From positions 1-38,450 of the forward strand of contig JAJZPR010000027.1 in NCBI GenBank assembly GCA_021847835.1: 38,450 bases of DNA, read 5' to 3'. The DNA comes from Pseudomonadota bacterium (GTDB lineage: Bacteria > Pseudomonadota > Gammaproteobacteria > Burkholderiales > Thiobacillaceae). Numbering within the stretch: position 1 is the stretch's first letter; the number at the start of each line of letters is the position of its first letter. The position numbers and the translations under genes are program-made. Positions 8,198-17,954 of this stretch are shown piece by piece. Below the pieces are notes generated by a model. That model did no database searches and was not told the DNA's origin. It saw nothing but the letters and a program-made list of their open reading frames with translations.

Positions 8198-8719
8198 TTA
8201 CGATTCTCCATAGTAGTTGGCGCCGCGAACATGTTCATGGTGCGCACGGGTTGAGAAAGATGTTGCTGGCTTCAACTGCTTATCAGGGGACTTTTTGAGG
8301 ATAGATTCGATGCTGCGCAGCGTCGTGATGTTCAGAGGCAGCGCATAGGCGCAAGCCTCCTTGAAGCGCTGGTCCCCATACAGGCGCGCGAAGTCGCGCA
8401 TGCGGCGCGCCGCCCGCAGGCCATTCGCCGCGTCGGTACGATCCTCCAGGTGGTGCCGGATCATGGCCGCTGTACTGGCGCCCACCGATTGTACCCACTG
8501 CATCAAGGCACGCGGCTCCCCTTCCAGGATTCTGGAGTGGGCCACGGGACGATGCTCGGGCAGGGTGCAAACTTCGCCTTCCGTTGTCGAAATGGCATGG
8601 ATGGCGACGCGGCCGCCGCGGTGCATGACCTCAAGCGTCTTCGAGGCGACCCTCAAATCCACCCGTTCTCCACGCAGATGGTGCGGCACGCGGCGCCATG
8701 ACGAACGGCAATACTTGCC
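8198..8719 (-). pseudogene. istA: IstA transposase C-terminal fragment
   Basis: Only the last part of an IS21 IstA remains: the frame runs from the base after the enolase stop codon (GKYCRSSWRRVPHHLRGERV...) to the stop at 8198. It carries the C-terminal beta-barrel and tail (VMHRGGRVAIHA, then YGDQRFKEACAYAL) but not the DDE catalytic core or N-terminal HTH. It lies in the same frame as enolase, separated only by its TAG. Confidence 0.85.
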
Positions 8720-10018
<1,299 letters not shown>

Positions 10019-10072
10019 TTAGTCAGGCCGGTTAAGAGAAAATGCTGCGTGCTTCGCTCCTTGAAAAACCGC

Positions 10073-11332
10073 TCAGGCCCTGCTTCCTCTTATCAAGGCC
10101 CATGTTCCCGCCGCCATCAGAACCGCCGCCAGCGCGAATCCCGCCACGGGCGACACGACCGTCCAGACAACGCCAACCGTCGCGCTGGAAACGAACTTGG
10201 CGACCCCGTTCACGGTGCCGAGCGCGCCGAGGGAGATCATCCGGGTTTCTTCTTCCACCATTTCCGCGGTAACCGTGGATTCCAGCGCTTCCTGCACCGC
10301 GACATACAAACCGGCGACAAAGAATATGAAGGCCAGCACGGTCACGCTCTCGACCTTGAGCCAGAATGCCACGGCGATCAGCATGGCAGTCGCCACGCCC
10401 AGCGCGTAACCGGCCATGAGCACCGGCAAATGCCCTGCGCGATCGGCGAAATGGCCGACCGGGTATGACACGGCTACCTGCACCACGTTACGCCACACGT
10501 ACAGCAGCCCGGCCACTTGGGCGGCGTGTGTCACGCCCATCGAGGGCGTCAACAGGGCGGTCGCGGCGAGGATGAGCAGGCTGTGCGAGAAATCGCCGAT
10601 GCCGAAGATGCCGACTGCCTTGAGGTAGCGCTTGAAGCGCGCGGGTAGGCCGCGCAGCGTGCTGAAGAATCTCAGCGCGGGATTGGGCGAGTGATGGGGG
10701 TCTCGCACCAGCGTGAGGAAGGCCAGCACCGCCAGGACGCCGGGAATGACTGACAGCCACAGCACGAGACGAAACGGGCCCGACGCATCGGCCCAGTGCC
10801 AACCCTGCGCATAGCCGAGCAGGGCCACGCCCAGCAACGGGCCGATGACCGCGCCTATGGTATCCGCCGCGCGGTGAAAGCCGAAGGCGCGCCCGCGCGT
10901 TTCCGGGGTGATGGCCTGGATCACGATGGCATCGCGCAGCGGGCCGCGCAGCCCCTTGCCGAACCAGGATACAAGGCGCCCCAGCAACAACAGCGGCCAG
11001 GATGCCGCCATCGCGATGAAAACCTGCCCCAGCGGCGTCATGCCATAGCCGACCAGCACCAGCAGTTTGCGGTGGCCGAGCTTGTCGGCGATGTAGCCCG
11101 ACACCATCTTGGTAAAACTCGCCACTGCATCGGCTGTTCCCTCGATGATCCCTAGAACCGCCGCAGGCAGGCCCAGAACCGCGAGGAAACCGGGCAGGAT
11201 CACCGTTGTCGTTTCATAGCAAAAATCCCCGAGGGCGCTGGTGACGCCGGCGCCCGCGACCGTGCGGTTGAGCCACCCCTGCGGCGCGGGCGCTTCCCCT
11301 TCCGCAACTGCGCTTTCATTCTCTTGATTCAC
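10073..11332 (-). CDS. MFS transporter (first of two paralogues)
   Basis: About 419 residues with around twelve hydrophobic segments and the MFS loop motif after helix 2 (GYIADKLGHRKLLV) and GKGLRGPLRDAI between helices 4 and 5. The start is the GTG at 11332, eight bases after the stop of the EamA gene with an AGGTGA site; the frame is open further upstream only by chance. The sequence is clearly related to the MFS protein at 21018-22226 in the same run (shared LNR start, FHRxxDTxGA, LLTPxxGxxHAA). Substrate is unknown; the pair resembles transporters of small metabolites or drugs. A 66-base gap to enolase is the longest in the operon. Confidence 0.9.
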   Translation of the reverse strand: MNQENESAVAEGEAPAPQGWLNRTVAGAGVTSALGDFCYETTTVILPGFLAVLGLPAAVLGIIEGTADAVASFTKMVSGYIADKLGHRKLLVLVGYGMTPLGQVFIAMAASWPLLLLGRLVSWFGKGLRGPLRDAIVIQAITPETRGRAFGFHRAADTIGAVIGPLLGVALLGYAQGWHWADASGPFRLVLWLSVIPGVLAVLAFLTLVRDPHHSPNPALRFFSTLRGLPARFKRYLKAVGIFGIGDFSHSLLILAATALLTPSMGVTHAAQVAGLLYVWRNVVQVAVSYPVGHFADRAGHLPVLMAGYALGVATAMLIAVAFWLKVESVTVLAFIFFVAGLYVAVQEALESTVTAEMVEEETRMISLGALGTVNGVAKFVSSATVGVVWTVVSPVAGFALAAVLMAAGTWALIRGSRA

Positions 11333-11340
11333 GCTTTCAC

Positions 11341-11769
11341 CTAAAACATGATGACTATAGAGCCTGCCATTATAAGTGAACCGCCCAATATGACTTGCCA
11401 AGTCAGCGCCTCTCCCACAAACAGCACGCCCAGCACAATAGCGAAGGCTACGCTGAGTTTATCTATGGGCACAACCTTGGACACTGGCCCAAGTTGAAGC
11501 GCGCGGTAGTAACAAAGCCAGGAAAGCCCCGTGGCGACACCTGACAGCACCAGAAATAACCACGTGCCAGGCTGAATCGCGCCCGGTCTTTGCCATTCTC
11601 CCCGCATGGAGATGATTGCCGCGCTGACAATCAGGATTACGATCGTGCGTATGAAGGTCGCAAGATTCGAGTTTATGGCGGATACGCCGAGCTTCCCGAA
11701 CAACGCCGTCAGGCCAGCGAAAAAGGCCGAACCCAAGGCGAACAGCACCCACGCGGGCATTTGTCTCAT
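11341..11769 (-). CDS. Half-size EamA/DMT-family membrane protein
   Basis: A 142-residue protein with a single EamA domain: about four to five hydrophobic segments, starting MRQMPAWVLFALGSAFFAGLTALFGKLGV and ending with ALTWQVILGGSLIMAGSIVIMF. Normal DMT transporters have two such domains; single-domain members usually work as dimers. The GGGAGGAGT ribosome site is strong and the ATG overlaps the PAP2 stop (ATGA). Function unknown; membership in the fluoride-headed run suggests a stress-related efflux or membrane role, by context only. Confidence 0.88.
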   Translation of the reverse strand: MRQMPAWVLFALGSAFFAGLTALFGKLGVSAINSNLATFIRTIVILIVSAAIISMRGEWQRPGAIQPGTWLFLVLSGVATGLSWLCYYRALQLGPVSKVVPIDKLSVAFAIVLGVLFVGEALTWQVILGGSLIMAGSIVIMF

Positions 11770-12410
11770 GTTTTACTCCTCCCAAACAATGGGCGCAAAC
11801 GCGAACGGCGCAGGTGCAGAGCTCTATCGACTCCGGCACGCACCAAGAGCGCAATCGCGAGGCTTGATAAATATGCCGCCAGAATATCGGCCGGGAAATG
11901 CGCGCCAACGCTGATTCTCGACAGCCCCACCCACACCACGAAAGCCCCGACAGCTATACGCCCGGTCCGGTTCAAGACCGGCCAGAAGGCTGCGCCTAAG
12001 AGCATTGCAAACGAGGCATGTCCGCTTGGCAAGCTGTAGTGATACTCCGGCTCGCCAAGGATGTGCAGACTTCCGGCGGGGAGCGCCAAGGGAGGGCGCG
12101 GGAAATCCAGAAACGGCTTCAGCCAGGTGAGGAATGCGCCGTCAAGCCCGTAGCCCAAGGCAAACACGCTTATTGCCGCCAGCCAGCGCAAGGCCATCTG
12201 CTGACCGGTGTGCTGGCTATGTCTCAATGCCCGGGAGACCATGACAAGGGCGATCAGTGTAAAGATTGCCAGATAGGCGGGAAAATAGACATGGCTTCCG
12301 ATACGTGTTCCCAGCAACATGAATTGATCAAGATATTCTGCCCTCATGTTATTGATGGCGTGGAACAGCCAAAGATTTGCACCGCCCCAGTCGTACAAGA
12401 CTTCCTTCAA
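11766..12410 (-). CDS. PAP2-family membrane phosphatase
   Basis: A 214-residue membrane protein with the full PAP2 signature: KPFLDFPRP (K98, R105, P106), PSGH (128-131) and SRISVGAHFPAD (S164-R165, H171, D175), and about six hydrophobic segments. Such enzymes remove phosphate from lipid phosphates, undecaprenyl diphosphate or similar. The start is TTG at 12410 with GGAGAG just upstream; no better start is available. It follows the dynamin-like gene by 14 bases and overlaps the EamA gene, suggesting a membrane-lipid function shared with the neighbouring CFA synthase and dynamins. Confidence 0.93.
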   Translation of the reverse strand: MKEVLYDWGGANLWLFHAINNMRAEYLDQFMLLGTRIGSHVYFPAYLAIFTLIALVMVSRALRHSQHTGQQMALRWLAAISVFALGYGLDGAFLTWLKPFLDFPRPPLALPAGSLHILGEPEYHYSLPSGHASFAMLLGAAFWPVLNRTGRIAVGAFVVWVGLSRISVGAHFPADILAAYLSSLAIALLVRAGVDRALHLRRSRLRPLFGRSKT

Positions 12411-12424
12411 TCAGCTCTCCTTCA

Positions 12425-14431
12425 TTATATTGATTGTCCACTATCCAACTCATTTAGCCTTGCGACATCCTGCACAATTGTCTCCGCGCCCCATGCTCTA
12501 CCTAACGCACGCCAGCCCGCTTCGATAGGCGCCACTGTCGCCGAAAAGGACCGCTCCAGTTCAAAGAGATAATCCATTCCCCACGATTGAAGCGCACGCT
12601 CGTACGCTGACAGCGCCTGTTCCAGCGGTACGGTCAACTGCCTACCGAGTTGCTTCCGGGCACGGCGTTGACGAACGCCATTTCCCAGTGCGCCCGTAAT
12701 CCCGCGCTGCAGCACTACACTCCTGACGATGGCGGTGGCGTCGAAGATCGGCTGGCCGGATGGACGAGGAAGCTCGGCAAGAGCTTCTCCCGACGCGATA
12801 GAGTTCTTCAGGTACGCCAATGATTTGGCCGTGCTCGAACGTACCCCCGCAAGCTCGGCTGCGAGATCATGCGCCCATTCGTGGACAGAACTCGCCAGCG
12901 CGGCCGCTACCACGCCTGTCACGTCTGCCTGACTGTCGTCCGTTTCCCATACGCGGGCCACGGATAACGCTGCGGCGTCGATCAGTGCGCCCATGAGTTC
13001 CGGGAGTTGGTCGCCCCAGCGGCGCACCGCGCTCCGCTCCGCCTCGATGGCGGCGCGCGCCTTGCCTATGTCGCGCTCTTCCTGAGAATATTCTCTTTCG
13101 CGCCCGCGCCGGGGCGTGGTCGCGACCTGTCTCAGCGTCGATATTATCGCGTCACGCAGCCCATTGATCTTCCGCCGCATCGACGATGCGGCCATGTCGC
13201 GTTGCTGGTTCAGGCGAGGCATCAACGCTTCGTCCAGCCAGCGGGTGGCCAGCGGGCGCGCCTCGCCCATCACGCTAACCGGCCAGGCCGGAATGTCCGC
13301 GCCAAGCTTGGCCAGAAATTTTGTGCGCAGGTATGCGAGCATTTTTTGCCGGTCGGCGGACGCGAGCAGGTCAGCACGGCTTAACAATACAAGCAGATCC
13401 GCCTTAGCGGCTTGCAGGCTTTGTGCCACGGCTATGTCGTCCGCGGCCAGTCCGGCGGCCGCGTCCACTAGCAGGACGGCGACATCGCAGCGCGGCAAAT
13501 AGGTCAGCGTCTGGGCGGCGCCGGCCGTCGCGAGCGAGCCAAGCCCTGGCGTATCAACCAGGCAAACGCCTTGCTGTAAACGGGGTGACGGGTATTCGAC
13601 GGCCACCTTCACCACGTTCTTTTCATTGTCTGGGTTGCCCTGTTCGGAAACGAAGTCGGCCAGCCTTCCGATCTCGACGGATACAGCCTCCTTGCCGGCG
13701 AAATGGACTGTCGCCCGCGGTATCTCCCCGGCAACAATCCGCGTGGGCACCGTAGTGACGGGCGTAACGCCGGTCGGCAGGACATCGGCTTCCAGCAGCC
13801 AGTTGATGAGTGATGACTTGCCCGAACTCACGCGCCCGAAAAATGCGACTTCCAGGGAGGGTTCCTCCATCCGTTCGAGCAGCCATGCGAGGGTTGGCCG
13901 GAATTCCACGAGCCCATAGCGGGCAACGATACCCGCCATCTCCCGCAAGAGGGCCGCGCCCGGCGCGCCTGGGTCAAGCTGGGCCAGCCGGGCATCAATG
14001 CCGGTCTCGCCCTCCAACGTCAGGCAGGCATCCATTTGCCCGATGACGGCGCCCAAGCCCGCCAGCAATGCGCTGATTTCATGTTCGCCTTCGGCGGTCA
14101 GCTCCCCATAGCCGCGCAGGTTCTTTGGACTCAACTCTTCCAGCGCGGTTTGCGCGGCCGAGAGTGCAATGCGCAGCGCCCAAGCGGCGCCCGTTTTCGG
14201 GCGTATTGCAGCCATTCCCTGGTCATTGAGAAAGCGGCGCATCGCCCCCTGCAACTGCGCGAGGTAATCGGTCAGCAGCTTGCGCTGGACTGGCGTGACA
14301 TCCTGCAGGTAAGGCGGGAAAAGGAAGATTTCCGGGTGCTCAAGCTTGTCGAGCATCGTGCCCAGCAACTCGTCCAGATACTGGAACGATGCTATCAATC
14401 TATTTTGCTGGTTGGCGTTAAAGGCGGACAT
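12425..14431 (-). CDS. Dynamin-like GTPase 1
   Basis: A 668-residue bacterial dynamin-family protein. G1 is GRVSSGKS at 199-206, the G2 region is TPVTTVPT (223-230), G3 is DTPGLG at 293-298 and G4 is a degenerate SRAD at 351-354. About 190 helical residues precede the GTPase domain and a long helical stalk follows, with VRQRRARKQLGRQL near residue 590 as a possible membrane-contact or basic segment. Bacterial dynamins remodel or repair membranes under stress. A second, distinct dynamin-like gene lies at 25362-27146 in the same run. Some known bacterial dynamins work as pairs, so the two may cooperate; that is inference. Confidence 0.92.
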   Translation of the reverse strand: MSAFNANQQNRLIASFQYLDELLGTMLDKLEHPEIFLFPPYLQDVTPVQRKLLTDYLAQLQGAMRRFLNDQGMAAIRPKTGAAWALRIALSAAQTALEELSPKNLRGYGELTAEGEHEISALLAGLGAVIGQMDACLTLEGETGIDARLAQLDPGAPGAALLREMAGIVARYGLVEFRPTLAWLLERMEEPSLEVAFFGRVSSGKSSLINWLLEADVLPTGVTPVTTVPTRIVAGEIPRATVHFAGKEAVSVEIGRLADFVSEQGNPDNEKNVVKVAVEYPSPRLQQGVCLVDTPGLGSLATAGAAQTLTYLPRCDVAVLLVDAAAGLAADDIAVAQSLQAAKADLLVLLSRADLLASADRQKMLAYLRTKFLAKLGADIPAWPVSVMGEARPLATRWLDEALMPRLNQQRDMAASSMRRKINGLRDAIISTLRQVATTPRRGREREYSQEERDIGKARAAIEAERSAVRRWGDQLPELMGALIDAAALSVARVWETDDSQADVTGVVAAALASSVHEWAHDLAAELAGVRSSTAKSLAYLKNSIASGEALAELPRPSGQPIFDATAIVRSVVLQRGITGALGNGVRQRRARKQLGRQLTVPLEQALSAYERALQSWGMDYLFELERSFSATVAPIEAGWRALGRAWGAETIVQDVARLNELDSGQSI

Positions 14432-14443
14432 CGATCGGCGTTC

Positions 14444-15856
14444 CTATGACGTGCAAAAGATGCCCAGCACTTCCGCCAAAGGCGCGTCCTGCCGCATCAG
14501 GCCGGCAAGTCTCCTTTGTACATCCTCCGCAAGCATGGTCCTGATCGGGCCTTTCGGTGCGACCAGATAGACGCGAGCGAAATGCTTCAGGCACAAGCCG
14601 TGGCCGCGAACATAGGCATTTCGGTGCTTTTTTTCATGCAGCAACTCCATCAGGTCGCCGGTGGCCCGCTCCAGGGACACCTCGTCCCATTCGCAGGCCG
14701 GGCATCTGGGCACCCCGGGCACCCCGGGCACCCCGGGCACCCCGGGCACAAGCACACTCTGCGGCTCCTGCCCTTTGGAACTCCGGTTGCGATAGGTCCG
14801 CTTGCGCCTGTATGCAACCCACGCTTCGGGTCCCTCCGCCTTGATCCGGGCTTCTTTCTCGCGCAGTTCGACGATTGCATTCAGCTTATGAATTTGCCGG
14901 TGCTGGGTCCGGGCGGCCATAGTCAGGGCATGCGAGGCGGCTGCTGCCGCCAGACCCGGCTCTCCCGGCCACACGGTCATCGCCACGTGCTGCGGGCACA
15001 CCGGCAGGGCCAGCCAGGAATCCTCGCCGAAGGGCGCTGACTGACGCGCTTTTTTCAACCAGCGCCCGCGCGCCCGCGCCGCCATGACGCACAGCGGGCA
15101 TGCGTGCGCATGCGCGATGGCGTCCGCCATGGACAGGTGCTGCGCAACCGCGCCGGATGATGCGCCCGGGAAAGGAGCGGTTTCAAGCGTCAGCCGGTCT
15201 GCCGTCAGCCCGATTGCACGGTGCAATGTCGCCACGGCATCGTGTTGCGACCAGACGTCCAGTGGCGCTTCGGCCCGGAGCAAGGACTTCAATTTTCGGT
15301 TAACCTGCCCTAGGTGGCCGGAATAGTCCGCCAGCGCCGCCAGGCGACGCTCGATGGGCAGGCTCGCCTCGAACATCCCGAAATGCCTGACGCAGAGCAG
15401 GTGGAACTGCTCCTGCGCACTGACACCTTCTGCGCCGTCGATCTTTCTCGCAAGGCGTGCGGCATGACGCCCCGCCGTGCGATTGGAATAAGCGCATGCG
15501 GGGCAGGTGTCGTCCGGCCCGAACAGGATTTGCTGCACCGGGGCCGTCTGCAAGTGCTTTTCATCCAGCAACAGGCCGAGGCGGGGAATCGCAGACCGGA
15601 GGACTTTCGCGAATTGCCCGGCCCGGCGCTCATCTGCGCGCAATATCGCCCCGTGCCGGAAACAGAGGCCCAGGGATTCCGATATGGCTTCGCTCGTTGC
15701 CGCACACGCCTCGGGATCGTCATAGTCGCGCCCAAAGAAGGCGAGATCGCTCTTTGCCGCCGTCGCGCATACGGGGCACGCACATTCCAGCGGCTGACCC
15801 GCAAGCTCGGGAAGGCTCGGGTAATGCGGGGAGGACTCCGGCGGGGGCAGATACAT
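14444..15856 (-). CDS. Protein with four CxxC/CxxH zinc modules
   Basis: A 470-residue protein of unknown function with four similar modules: C27/C30 with C65/H68, C118/C121 with C155/H158, C253/C256 with C287/H290, and C385/C388 with C422/H425. Each module has a CPxC knuckle and a later LC-x-x-H, so four metal (probably zinc) sites are likely. Before the last module is a (VPG) run coded by perfect 9-bp repeats. There is no recognisable enzyme domain, signal peptide or membrane helix. It lies between a HAD phosphatase and dynamin 1, with gaps of 1 and 12 bases. Partner or scaffold for the dynamin is a possibility only. Confidence 0.85.
   Translation of the reverse strand: MYLPPPESSPHYPSLPELAGQPLECACPVCATAAKSDLAFFGRDYDDPEACAATSEAISESLGLCFRHGAILRADERRAGQFAKVLRSAIPRLGLLLDEKHLQTAPVQQILFGPDDTCPACAYSNRTAGRHAARLARKIDGAEGVSAQEQFHLLCVRHFGMFEASLPIERRLAALADYSGHLGQVNRKLKSLLRAEAPLDVWSQHDAVATLHRAIGLTADRLTLETAPFPGASSGAVAQHLSMADAIAHAHACPLCVMAARARGRWLKKARQSAPFGEDSWLALPVCPQHVAMTVWPGEPGLAAAAASHALTMAARTQHRQIHKLNAIVELREKEARIKAEGPEAWVAYRRKRTYRNRSSKGQEPQSVLVPGVPGVPGVPGVPRCPACEWDEVSLERATGDLMELLHEKKHRNAYVRGHGLCLKHFARVYLVAPKGPIRTMLAEDVQRRLAGLMRQDAPLAEVLGIFCTS
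14711..14746 (-). repeat. Four perfect 9-bp repeats coding Val-Pro-Gly
   Basis: CACCCCGGG (plus strand) repeats four times without a mismatch, giving a Gly-Val-Pro run in the Cys/His-module protein just before its fourth module. Because each unit is nine bases, copy number can change without a frameshift. Confidence 0.93.
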
Positions 15857-15857
15857 G

Positions 15858-16343
15858 CTAGGACCTCAGCGTTGCGGACAGGCGCAAAGGATGCAACAGC
15901 AGGTTCAGTGCGGAAAGAATGTCCGGCACGACCACCTTGGCGGCTAGCAGGGCTTCCACCGCCGCGCCTTCCGCCTGGACCACCGCGATGCCGAGCGCGG
16001 CCCGCGCCAGCATCAGCCGGTCGTTGCGCCCGTTGCCGATGGCAACACAACGCTTCGCCCCCAGTTTTTCGATGTAAGCGAGTTTAGCGCGATCCTGTCG
16101 TTCCGCATGCAGCACGGTCAGCTCGCAAGGCAAGGTGGCCAATGCCTCACGTGCGTGGCCGAAGGTGTCGGCAGTGACGACATGGATAGAAAGGTATTCG
16201 GCCAGCCGCCACATCGCATCCGCCACCTCCGGCAGCAGCACGCCATCCACCGCCAGCGTGCCGTTGTAATCCAGCACCAGATATTCCAGATGCAGCGTTG
16301 CCTGGCCGGGTATCGCTATTTCGAGCGCGTCACTTCTTTCCAT
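15858..16343 (-). CDS. HAD-family phosphatase, soluble P-type ATPase-like
   Basis: A 161-residue HAD hydrolase. The nucleophile motif is DYNGT (D25), in place of DxDGT, as in the small soluble P-type-ATPase-like HAD family; motif II is VTADT (T57) and the last motif is GNGRND (103-108). It has no cap domain. The substrate is unknown. Its ribosome binding site GGAGG lies in the last codons of the CFA-synthase gene, and the stop is one base before the next start, so translation is coupled. HAD enzymes form aspartyl-phosphate intermediates that fluoride-metal complexes mimic, which may or may not be relevant. Confidence 0.88.
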   Translation of the reverse strand: MERSDALEIAIPGQATLHLEYLVLDYNGTLAVDGVLLPEVADAMWRLAEYLSIHVVTADTFGHAREALATLPCELTVLHAERQDRAKLAYIEKLGAKRCVAIGNGRNDRLMLARAALGIAVVQAEGAAVEALLAAKVVVPDILSALNLLLHPLRLSATLRS

Positions 16344-16344
16344 C

Positions 16345-17532
16345 TCAGCCTCCGTACATGTAGTCGCGCGTCAGCGGCAGCGGGAACGGCGCGCCGGACT
16401 TGACGCCGAGTATCTGATGAATGGCAATCCATTCGTTGGAAAATCCGTAGGCGCAGCCGGCCAGATACATGCGCCAGATGCGCCAGCGCTTCTCGCCGGC
16501 CAGTGCGCGCAGCTTTTCCGAGACCGCCTCGAAGCGTTCCGCCCAGTGTTCCAGCGTGATGGCGTAGTGGCGCCGCAGATTCTCCACGTCCACCGCCTCC
16601 AGTCCGGCCGAACTCATTTCCTCCAGCACCAGACCGATGTGCGGCAGCTCGCCGTGCGGAAACACATAGCGGTCGATGAAATCGCCGCCGCCGAACGGCA
16701 CTTCCGCCGATTCGCCGTCGGCGGAAGTGATGCCGTGGTTCATCATCACGCCGTCGTCCGCCAGCAATCCGCGCAGCTTGGCGAAATAGCCGCGCAGGTT
16801 CTTGAGCCCGACATGCTCGAACATGCCGACACTGGTGATACGGTCGAAGCGGCCGGTCACATCGCGGTAGTCCTCGATGCGCACTTCGCAACGGTCCTGC
16901 AGGCCTGCCGCGACGATGCGCTCGCGCGCCAGCTCGTACTGTTTCTGCGACAGCGTGATGCCGAGCACCTTGGCGCCGAATTTATCCGCCGCGCGCATGG
17001 CGAGCGCGCCCCAGCCGCAGCCCACGTCGAGCAGGGTGTCGCCGGGACGCAGCCGGATCTTGGTCAGGATGTGGTCGATCTTCTGTATCTGTGCGTCTTC
17101 CAGGCTGTCCTCGGGCGTGCGGAAATAGCCGCAGGAATAGACCATGTTGCGATCCAGCCACTCGCCATAGAACTCGTTGGACACGTCGTAGTGGTAGGCG
17201 ATGGCCTCGGCGTCGATCTTGCGCGTGTGGCGCACCATGCGCGCGCCGTGGCACGTTTTCGCGCCGGAATGCGCGGCCAGTTGCGCCGCCACGCGCACCA
17301 CATCCAGGACGCCGCCCTCGATGTCGATGTCGCCCTCGACGTAAGCCTGCCCCAGGCTGTCCAGCGTCGGCTCCAGCAGGTGCCGCAGCGCCGCCATGTT
17401 CTTGAGGGACACGGTGACGACAGGCTGTGGCGCGAGATCGAACGCGCTGCCGTTCCACAGCACGAGGCGCAACGGCAGTCCGGACGGACGCAGATGCTCG
17501 ATGAATTTTTGCAAACGTTTTTCCCAGAACAT
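16345..17532 (-). CDS. cfa: Cyclopropane-fatty-acyl-phospholipid synthase
   Basis: A 395-residue SAM-dependent enzyme that adds a methylene bridge to unsaturated fatty acids of membrane phospholipids. Visible family motifs include HYDVSNEFY (114-122), YSCGYF with C134, the SAM loop LLDVGCGWG (167-175), GITLSQKQY and SVGMFEHVG with E239. The C-terminus ends in WIAIHQILG and TRDYMYGG. The start is the ATG at 17532, preceded by GGAGGG; an open frame continues upstream but overlaps the HEAT gene and is not coding. Cyclopropane lipids protect against acid and other stresses. Fluoride enters cells as HF and acidifies them, which would suit this gene's place in the run (inference). Confidence 0.93.
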   Translation of the reverse strand: MFWEKRLQKFIEHLRPSGLPLRLVLWNGSAFDLAPQPVVTVSLKNMAALRHLLEPTLDSLGQAYVEGDIDIEGGVLDVVRVAAQLAAHSGAKTCHGARMVRHTRKIDAEAIAYHYDVSNEFYGEWLDRNMVYSCGYFRTPEDSLEDAQIQKIDHILTKIRLRPGDTLLDVGCGWGALAMRAADKFGAKVLGITLSQKQYELARERIVAAGLQDRCEVRIEDYRDVTGRFDRITSVGMFEHVGLKNLRGYFAKLRGLLADDGVMMNHGITSADGESAEVPFGGGDFIDRYVFPHGELPHIGLVLEEMSSAGLEAVDVENLRRHYAITLEHWAERFEAVSEKLRALAGEKRWRIWRMYLAGCAYGFSNEWIAIHQILGVKSGAPFPLPLTRDYMYGG

Positions 17533-17546
17533 TTTCCCTCCTTTCG

Positions 17547-17954
17547 TTACTCGACAGATGTACCACCCGAATTCAATGCGGCCGCCGCCGCCTCGCGCAC
17601 CGCATGGGCGGCGTGGTCGTGCGCCAAGATTCCCAGCGCGCGTCCGCTGTCCGGGAACTCGCGCATGTTCTTCAGCGCAGTCACGACCGCCAGCCCCTCC
17701 TCGAGGTTCAGCGGATGGCGCAGCGCGCACTCGGCCAGCGGCAGGGCCACGCCCGGTTCGTGGCGCAGGCCGAGCGCGAGGATGGCGCGCATGCGCACAT
17801 CGTCCAGCGGATGCGCCAGCGCGTGCAGCAGTTTTTCGTGGTATTCCAGCCTGCTCAGCACGGCTGCGTGCCCACCGCAGACGGGACAGGTGTCGGCCTG
17901 CGCCGGGATCAGCGCGAAACAGTTCATGCAATAGCTTACGCGCTCGGCTGTCAT
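17547..17954 (-). CDS. Small zinc-ribbon/HEAT-repeat protein
   Basis: A 135-residue protein: an N-terminal zinc ribbon (C9-x2-C12 and C23-x2-C26) followed by helical pairs that read like HEAT repeats, with LAHPLDDVRMRAILALGLRH (47-65) and a later HDHAAHAVREAAAAAL. The ATG at 17954 overlaps the stop of the MutS-like gene (ATGA), which fixes the start against a longer frame. Such proteins usually mediate protein contacts; a specific function cannot be assigned. Confidence 0.82.
   Translation of the reverse strand: MTAERVSYCMNCFALIPAQADTCPVCGGHAAVLSRLEYHEKLLHALAHPLDDVRMRAILALGLRHEPGVALPLAECALRHPLNLEEGLAVVTALKNMREFPDSGRALGILAHDHAAHAVREAAAAALNSGGTSVE

Larger units (their letters stand above)
7398..8719 (-). 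mobile_element. Decayed IS21-family element
   Basis: The segment holds a C-terminal piece of an IstA transposase, a truncated IstB helper ATPase in the standard istA-istB order, and beyond istB a terminal region starting TGTGACTGAGG with repeated ATTCCGG and GTGAGCA motifs (7398-7475), the multiple terminal repeats known for IS21 relatives. The istA end has lost most of the transposase and abuts enolase directly. The element separates the accessory island from the long minus-strand operon and is certainly inactive. Confidence 0.85.

Noticed and set aside
14711..14746. Repeat considered as a CRISPR-like or satellite array
   Set aside because: The units are 9 bases without spacers and lie in frame inside a gene, so this is a coding microsatellite.
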